Source of the DNA: Streptomyces sp. NBC_00102
GTDB lineage: Bacteria; Actinomycetota; Actinomycetes; Streptomycetales; Streptomycetaceae
DNA: 64,000 nt
Direction of reading: 5' to 3'
Assembly (NCBI RefSeq): GCF_026343115.1
Contig: NZ_JAPEMC010000001.1
Span: 992,001 to 1,056,000 of the forward strand
This document shows positions 59,925 to 64,000 of this stretch, in pieces. The notes under the pieces are model-generated. The model was not told the DNA's origin and searched no databases. It saw only the letters and a list, made by a program, of their open reading frames with translations. The position numbers and the translations under genes are program-made. Every line of letters starts with the position of its first letter. Position 1 is the first letter of the stretch.

Positions 59925-60748
59925 GCCGTCACCACCTTGCGGACGAGGGCCGCCGCCTCGTCGCGGGCGAGCTTCCCGTCCGCGACGACGGTGACGACCC
60001 GCCGTACGACGGTTCCGCCGGGCTCCACCGGCAGCCGCTCCTCGGCGGCGAGGGAGGAGCCGACGCCCGGGTACTCCGCGGTGCGGACGAACCACGGGTC
60101 GCGCCGGGTGTCCCCGGTCGCCCCGGCGAAGACGAGGGTCCAGCCGTCGCCGGCCAGCGCGAGCCAGTCGGCCCGGCGGCCGTGCACCGCCTCCTCGCCG
60201 TCGTCGGTGGCGCTGAACACCTCGGGTGCCCGCTCCTCCTTGGGCGCCCGCCAGAAGAAGCCGCCGTACCCGGCGCCGGGGCGGCCGTTGGTGGCGGGGC
60301 TGCCGATGGACAGGGCGGTACGGCTCCGGTTGGTGAGGGAGAAGGAGAAGTCCAGCGCCCAGGCGGTGTCGGTCAGCGGGACGACGGCCACCGTGCGGTG
60401 CTCGCGGAGCAGTTCGGTGCCGGCGGCCACCCAGCCGAGTTCCTCCACGAAGCCGTCGGGATCGCGGAGCTTCCAGCCGAGGTGCCGCTGGGCGCCGTGG
60501 TTGTCGAGCACGGTGGGCCCCTGGTCGCGGACGAAGGTGCGCCCGCCCCAGAAGTTGTACCCGGCGACGTCGGGCACGGCGACCGAGGCGCCGAGGTGGT
60601 GCCGGTGGTCGGCGGGGCGCTCCTCGGTGACGGGGGTGCCGGCGAGGGTGGTGACGGGGTGCAGGTGGGGGCGGCCGTCGTGGTCGTCGGGGAGGTAGCT
60701 GTAGCGGCCCACGGGGCGGCCCGCGCAGCTGAGGCGCAGCGTGTTCAC
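59921..60748 (-). CDS. DUF6807 (PmoA-like) protein
   Basis: A 275-residue beta-sandwich protein of the PmoA-type DUF6807 family. Features are HLHPVTTLAGTPVTEERPADHRHHLGAS, VAGYNFWGGRTFVRDQGP and NGRPGAGYGGFFWRAP. The histidine cluster DHRHHLG looks like a metal or sugar site. Such genes commonly lie next to Gfo/Idh/MocA oxidoreductases in sugar loci, as here; an epimerase or lyase-like role in handling an oxidised sugar is inference. It is coupled on both sides by GTGA overlaps. Confidence 0.8.
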   Translation of the reverse strand: MNTLRLSCAGRPVGRYSYLPDDHDGRPHLHPVTTLAGTPVTEERPADHRHHLGASVAVPDVAGYNFWGGRTFVRDQGPTVLDNHGAQRHLGWKLRDPDGFVEELGWVAAGTELLREHRTVAVVPLTDTAWALDFSFSLTNRSRTALSIGSPATNGRPGAGYGGFFWRAPKEERAPEVFSATDDGEEAVHGRRADWLALAGDGWTLVFAGATGDTRRDPWFVRTAEYPGVGSSLAAEERLPVEPGGTVVRRVVTVVADGKLARDEAAALVRKVVTA

Positions 60749-61905
60749 GAGGCGCTCACCTCCCGGGAGCGGGCCCAGGGGGCGCCGAGTTCGGAGAAGA
60801 GGGCGAGGGAGTCGGCGCCCGCGTCGACCACGGCGTCGATGCCCTTGACCACGCGCCGGGGCCCCTGGCCGGCGGGTTCGCTGTACCAGGCGTCGGCGGG
60901 CAGTGCGGTGGGCTCGGGCCCGGTGCGTACCGCCTCGACCACCCGCATGAAGGCGCCGGTGCGGTGCGGGGGGACCAGGAGGGGGGTGCCGTCGGCGAGG
61001 TGGGCGGCGAGGTTCTCCAGCAGGTCGGTGCGGCCGTGCACGGTCTCCTCGGGGCCGTGTCCGGCGCGCTGGAGGAGGACCCGGTCCTGCTTGTACCAGA
61101 AGGTGATCCGGCCCCGCTCGCCGTGGACGACGACGTACGGTTCGGCGGCGCGTTCGGCGCAGAGCGTGACGCAGACCGTGACGGTCAGGCCGCCGGTGGT
61201 GGTGACGCGGAGGCTGCTGGTGTCGTCGGCCTCGATGTCGTGGGCCCGGAAGAGCTCGGTCTCGATGTCGGCGACGTCCGCGGCGGTGCCCTTCTCCGCG
61301 AGTTCGAGGGAGGTGGCGACGGCGTGCGCGAGCGGGTTGGTGAGGACCCCGTCGACCACGTCCGTGCCGCCGAGCCGGCGGCGCCCGGCCCAGGGCGCGC
61401 GCCGGAAGTAGGCCTCCTCGCGCACCCAGGCGCCGGCCGCGCCGATTCCCCGGAGCGTGCCGATGGCGCCGTCGGCGACGAGTTCGCGGATGACGGGCAC
61501 GGCGTGCGAGCCGAAGGACTGGAAGCCGATCTGGCAGGCGGTGCCCGCCTCCCGTACGCCGTCGCTCATCCGGGTGAAGTCGGCGAAGGTGGCGGCCGGG
61601 GGCTTCTCCAGGAGGAGGTGGACGCCGCGCCGGGCCGCGGTCAGGGCGAGGTCGGTGTGGGTCGGGATCGGGGTGCAGATCACGGCCGCGCGGGCGCCGG
61701 TGGAGTCGAGGAGCGCTCCGAAGTCGGAGGACTGCTGGACGTGCTGACCGGCGAACGCGCCGAGTTCGGCCTCGGTCAGGCGGTTGAGCTCGCAGATTCC
61801 GGCGAGCCGGACGACGCCCTGGCGCTGGAGGCGTTCGATGTTGGCGAGGTGCCAGCGGCCGTGGCCCCTGGCGCCTGCCAGGACGATCGGGAGGGGGGTG
61901 GTCAT
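60745..61905 (-). CDS. Gfo/Idh/MocA-family oxidoreductase
   Basis: A 386-residue NAD(P)-dependent sugar oxidoreductase. The N-terminal dinucleotide site is IVLAGARGHGRWHLANIERL; VHLLLEKPPAATFADFTRM holds the conserved EKP lysine. The GGTDVVDGVLTNPLAHAV region carries the family's catalytic histidine. It starts six bases after the upstream permease stop and its stop overlaps the DUF6807 start, so the three form one transcript. Its substrate in this pectin locus may be an unsaturated or acidic sugar. Confidence 0.9.
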   Translation of the reverse strand: MTTPLPIVLAGARGHGRWHLANIERLQRQGVVRLAGICELNRLTEAELGAFAGQHVQQSSDFGALLDSTGARAAVICTPIPTHTDLALTAARRGVHLLLEKPPAATFADFTRMSDGVREAGTACQIGFQSFGSHAVPVIRELVADGAIGTLRGIGAAGAWVREEAYFRRAPWAGRRRLGGTDVVDGVLTNPLAHAVATSLELAEKGTAADVADIETELFRAHDIEADDTSSLRVTTTGGLTVTVCVTLCAERAAEPYVVVHGERGRITFWYKQDRVLLQRAGHGPEETVHGRTDLLENLAAHLADGTPLLVPPHRTGAFMRVVEAVRTGPEPTALPADAWYSEPAGQGPRRVVKGIDAVVDAGADSLALFSELGAPWARSREVSAS

Positions 61906-61911
61906 CGCGGG

Positions 61912-62820
61912 TCAGCCCTTCACCGCACCGGCGCTGAAGCCGGTGATCAGCCACTTCTGGATGAAGGCGAAGACGATCACCACGGGGACCGCGGCGATGA
62001 CTCCGCCCGCGGCCAGCGCGCCCAGGTCAACGCTGTCCGCGCCGATGAGGGTGTTCAGGCCGACCGGGATCGTCTGCTTGTCCTGTTCGCTGAGGAACAT
62101 CAGGGCGAACAGGAAGTGGTTCCAGCTGTGCACGAAGGCGAAGGAGCCGACCGCGATCAACCCGGGCCGCAGCAGCGGGAGTACGACGGCGCAGAAGGCG
62201 CGGAAGCGCGAACATCCGTCGACCCAGGCGGCTTCCTCCAGCGTGACGGGCACGTTCTTGATGAACCCGCTGATGAGGATGATCGACAGGGGGAGCTGGA
62301 AGACGGTCTCCGCGATGACCACGCTGCCCAGCGAGTTGATCATCTGGAGGTTCTTGAAGATCTCGAAGAGCGGTACGAGCATCAGCGCGCCCGGGATGAA
62401 CTGCGAGCAGAGCAGGGCCAGCATGAAGGCGCCCTTGATCTTGAAGTCGAAGCGGGCCAGGGCGTATCCGCCGGCCAGCGCGACCAGGGTGGTGGCGATC
62501 AGGGTGGCCACACCCACGATCATGCTGTTCTGGAAGAAGACGGCGAAGCTGCGTTCCGTCCAGACCTTCTCGAAGTGCTCACCGGTCATCGGCCAGGGCA
62601 CCAGCGAGGTGGAGCCCGCCGGGCGGACGGCGAAGAGGAACATCCAGTAGAACGGGATGAGGGTGAAGAGCAGGTAGATGCCGAGGGGGACGTATATCTG
62701 CCAGCGCGGTACGTCGTCGTACGAACGCTCGCGGCCACCGCGGCGGTTGCGGGCCGGGGGCGGCACGTCGGCGGCCGCGGGCGGGAGGGTGCCGGTCTTC
62801 TCGGCGAGTGCGGCAGTCAC
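61912..62820 (-). CDS. Carbohydrate ABC transporter permease (pectin locus, second)
   Basis: A 302-residue MalG-type permease with six predicted segments. The EAA loop is PVTLEEAAWVDGCSRFRAFCAVVLPL. A flexible N-terminus (PPAAADVPPPARNRRGG) precedes the first segment. The GTG overlaps the stop of the first permease. The downstream oxidoreductase starts almost at once. Confidence 0.92.
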   Translation of the reverse strand: MTAALAEKTGTLPPAAADVPPPARNRRGGRERSYDDVPRWQIYVPLGIYLLFTLIPFYWMFLFAVRPAGSTSLVPWPMTGEHFEKVWTERSFAVFFQNSMIVGVATLIATTLVALAGGYALARFDFKIKGAFMLALLCSQFIPGALMLVPLFEIFKNLQMINSLGSVVIAETVFQLPLSIILISGFIKNVPVTLEEAAWVDGCSRFRAFCAVVLPLLRPGLIAVGSFAFVHSWNHFLFALMFLSEQDKQTIPVGLNTLIGADSVDLGALAAGGVIAAVPVVIVFAFIQKWLITGFSAGAVKG

Positions 62821-63746
62821 TTGTGGTCGCCTCCGAACTTGCTCAGGCGCAGATAAATGATCGAGCAGAAGAGCAGGATCACGAAGGCGACGGTGGTGAG
62901 TGCGGACGCGTAGCCGAAGTCGTGTCCTTCGATACCGGTGTTGGCCACGTAGAGCGGGAGTGTGGTGGTCACGCCCGCCGGCCCGCCGCCGGTGAGGGTG
63001 TACAGCAGGTCCACGTTGTTGAACTCCCAGACCGCGCGGAGCAGTGTGGAGAGGATGATCGCGTCCCGCAGGTGGGGCAGGGTGATGTGGAAGAACTGCC
63101 GGACCCGTCCCGCGCCGTCCACCGAGGCCGCCTCGTACAGCTCCTTGGAGACGGACTGGAGGTCGGCGAGGATGAGGATGGCGAAGAAGGGGACACCGCG
63201 CCAGAGTTCGGAGACGGTGGCGGCCCAGAAGACGGTTCCGGTGTCGGAGAGGACCGAGGTGCCGTAGTCGCCGATCCCGGCGTCCGCGAGGTAACGGCTG
63301 AATCCTGTCGAGGAGTTGTAGAGCAGGATCCAGATGGTGCTGGTCAGTACGCCGGAGACGGCCCAGGGCGAGAAGACCATCGCGCGGGAGATGCCGCGGC
63401 CGACGAAGGACTGGTTGACGATCAGCGCCAGGGCGAGGCCCAGCACGAGCTGGAGGCTGACCTGGGTGACGACCCACTGGGCGCTGAAGCCGAGGGTGGA
63501 CCAGAACTGGTCGTCGTCGGTGAAGATCTTGGTGTAGTTGTCGATGCCGGCGAAGCCGTTCCGCCAGGGCTTGGTGACGTTGTAGTTCTGCAGGCTGTAG
63601 TAGAAGACGCTGAGGACCGGATAAGCGATGAACCCCACCATCAGCAGACCGGCGGGCGCGATCAGCAGATAGGGCAGCTTGCGGGGGTTCGCCGAACGGC
63701 GCCTGGGCACCTTGGGCGGTTTGGCCACGGCGGCGGCTTGTGCCAT
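62817..63746 (-). CDS. Sugar ABC transporter permease (pectin locus, first)
   Basis: A 309-residue MalF-type permease with six predicted segments, beginning PYLLIAPAGLLMVGFIAYPVLSVFYYSLQNYN. The EAA loop is SKELYEAASVDGAGRVRQFFHITLPHL. It heads the run of coupled genes that goes on to the oxidoreductase, DUF6807 and GH43 genes. A GAAAGCGCTTTC-like LacI operator lies 47 bp upstream. Its binding-protein partner may be the one at 54580-55914 or one just past the window edge. Confidence 0.93.
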   Translation of the reverse strand: MAQAAAVAKPPKVPRRRSANPRKLPYLLIAPAGLLMVGFIAYPVLSVFYYSLQNYNVTKPWRNGFAGIDNYTKIFTDDDQFWSTLGFSAQWVVTQVSLQLVLGLALALIVNQSFVGRGISRAMVFSPWAVSGVLTSTIWILLYNSSTGFSRYLADAGIGDYGTSVLSDTGTVFWAATVSELWRGVPFFAILILADLQSVSKELYEAASVDGAGRVRQFFHITLPHLRDAIILSTLLRAVWEFNNVDLLYTLTGGGPAGVTTTLPLYVANTGIEGHDFGYASALTTVAFVILLFCSIIYLRLSKFGGDHK

Positions 63747-63792
63747 GACACCTCTCCGTTCTCTCGTGTTTCCGGTCGTGTTGCGGTGGTGC

Positions 63793-63804
63793 GCAAGCGC
63801 TTTC
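63793..63804. promoter_or_regulatory. Putative LacI-family operator of the pectin importer operon
   Basis: GCAAGCGCTTTC matches the LacI-type palindrome GAAAGCGCTTTC at 11 of 12 bases, with a perfect AAGCGCTT core (63795-63802). It lies 47 bp upstream of the first permease gene. Confidence 0.55.
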
Positions 63805-63875
63805 CCCTTGCCGTGCGAGGTCCCGGAGGGGTTCTCGCAGGGGGTGGGTGCGCCGGAATGCTGCGGCGGCCGGTG

Positions 63876-64000
63876 TCAGCCGGCGTACGGATCGGGTACG
63901 TCGCCCTCGCGGGCCAGGAAGGCGAAGTCGCAGCCGGTGTCGGCCTGGGTGATCTGGTCCTGGTAGAGCGCGCCGTAGCCGCGGCCGTACCGGGCGGGCG
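63876..64000 (-). CDS. C-terminal end of an unrecognised protein (cut by window edge)
   Basis: Only the last 41 codons are inside the window, ending RYGRGYGALYQDQITQADTG then CDFAFLAREGDVPDPYAG. The stretch is protein-like and probably an enzyme C-terminus, but I cannot name its family. It is on the same strand as the pectin operon, with a 129-bp gap holding the LacI-type operator, so it is likely the neighbouring member of the locus. Confidence 0.6.
   Translation of the reverse strand, partial: PARYGRGYGALYQDQITQADTGCDFAFLAREGDVPDPYAG

Noticed and set aside
55935..60698. A 1587-codon open frame on the plus strand, antisense to the pectin genes
   Set aside because: Composition is Gly/Val/Arg-rich shadow coding typical of GC-rich DNA; every domain recognised is on the minus strand.

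Overview
The window is high-GC actinobacterial DNA, most likely from a Streptomyces chromosome. The support is GC-rich codon use with many GTG starts, dense translational coupling (ATGA and GTGA overlaps), a complete ectABCD cluster, an LAETG-anchored surface protein beside cobalamin genes, a helix-turn-helix/DUF397 gene pair, and carbohydrate ABC transporters that lack their own ATPase, as is usual where one shared MsiK-type ATPase serves many importers. No rRNA, tRNA or CRISPR array was found.

Layout. 0-7.2 kb: the end of a cobalamin operon (cobQ C-terminus, a ChlI/ChlD-type chelatase, cobO, cobB), a ZIP metal transporter and a CbiG-C/CobC fusion gene. 7.4-14.4 kb: LAETG surface protein, a membrane protein of unknown role, cupin and GlxA-type regulator, amidohydrolase and a class V aminotransferase. 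14.7-18.2 kb: ectABCD (ectoine and hydroxyectoine), with a 42-bp in-frame tandem repeat between ectA and ectB. 18.3-22.6 kb: sulfurtransferase, RraA-like and RibD-like proteins, then two tiny coupled genes divergent from a helix-turn-helix/DUF397 pair. 22.7-26.5 kb: a small mobile island with a Nudix gene broken by an amber codon, an IS701-family element inserted exactly at the end of an IS630-family element, and a DinB gene enclosed by a second copy of the IS630 right end. 26.5-28.4 kb: Rrf2 regulator plus MFS exporter. 28.5-37 kb: a galactan locus (GH53 galactanase, GH42 beta-galactosidase, binding protein and two permeases, LacI regulator). 37-46.2 kb: mixed metabolic genes, including a DsbA-like oxidoreductase behind a SigR-type promoter, and a ketoglutarate-semialdehyde dehydrogenase divergent from an IclR regulator. 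46.3-52 kb: penicillin-binding protein, DUF1906 protein, purine permease, and an ECF-type sigma factor with a membrane partner. 52-64 kb: a pectin-utilisation locus on the minus strand (PL1 lyase, CE12 acetylesterase, binding protein, PL1-CE8 fusion, GH43, DUF6807, Gfo/Idh/MocA oxidoreductase, two permeases), cut by the window edge.

The galactan and pectin loci fit one theme: secreted enzymes cut side chains and backbone, ABC importers take up the oligosaccharides, and intracellular enzymes finish the work. The semialdehyde dehydrogenase/IclR unit could handle the sugar acids produced.

Three things stand out. First, the mobile island: a canonical -1 slippery heptamer near the 3' end of the IS701 transposase, and a possible DinB cargo gene in the IS630 unit. 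Second, many different short tandem repeats, each unique to its own spacer, lie between genes, mostly in carbohydrate and osmolyte loci. Third, one gene shows a clean nonsense change and another a likely frameshift. Functional calls rest on protein motifs read by eye; no database search was run.
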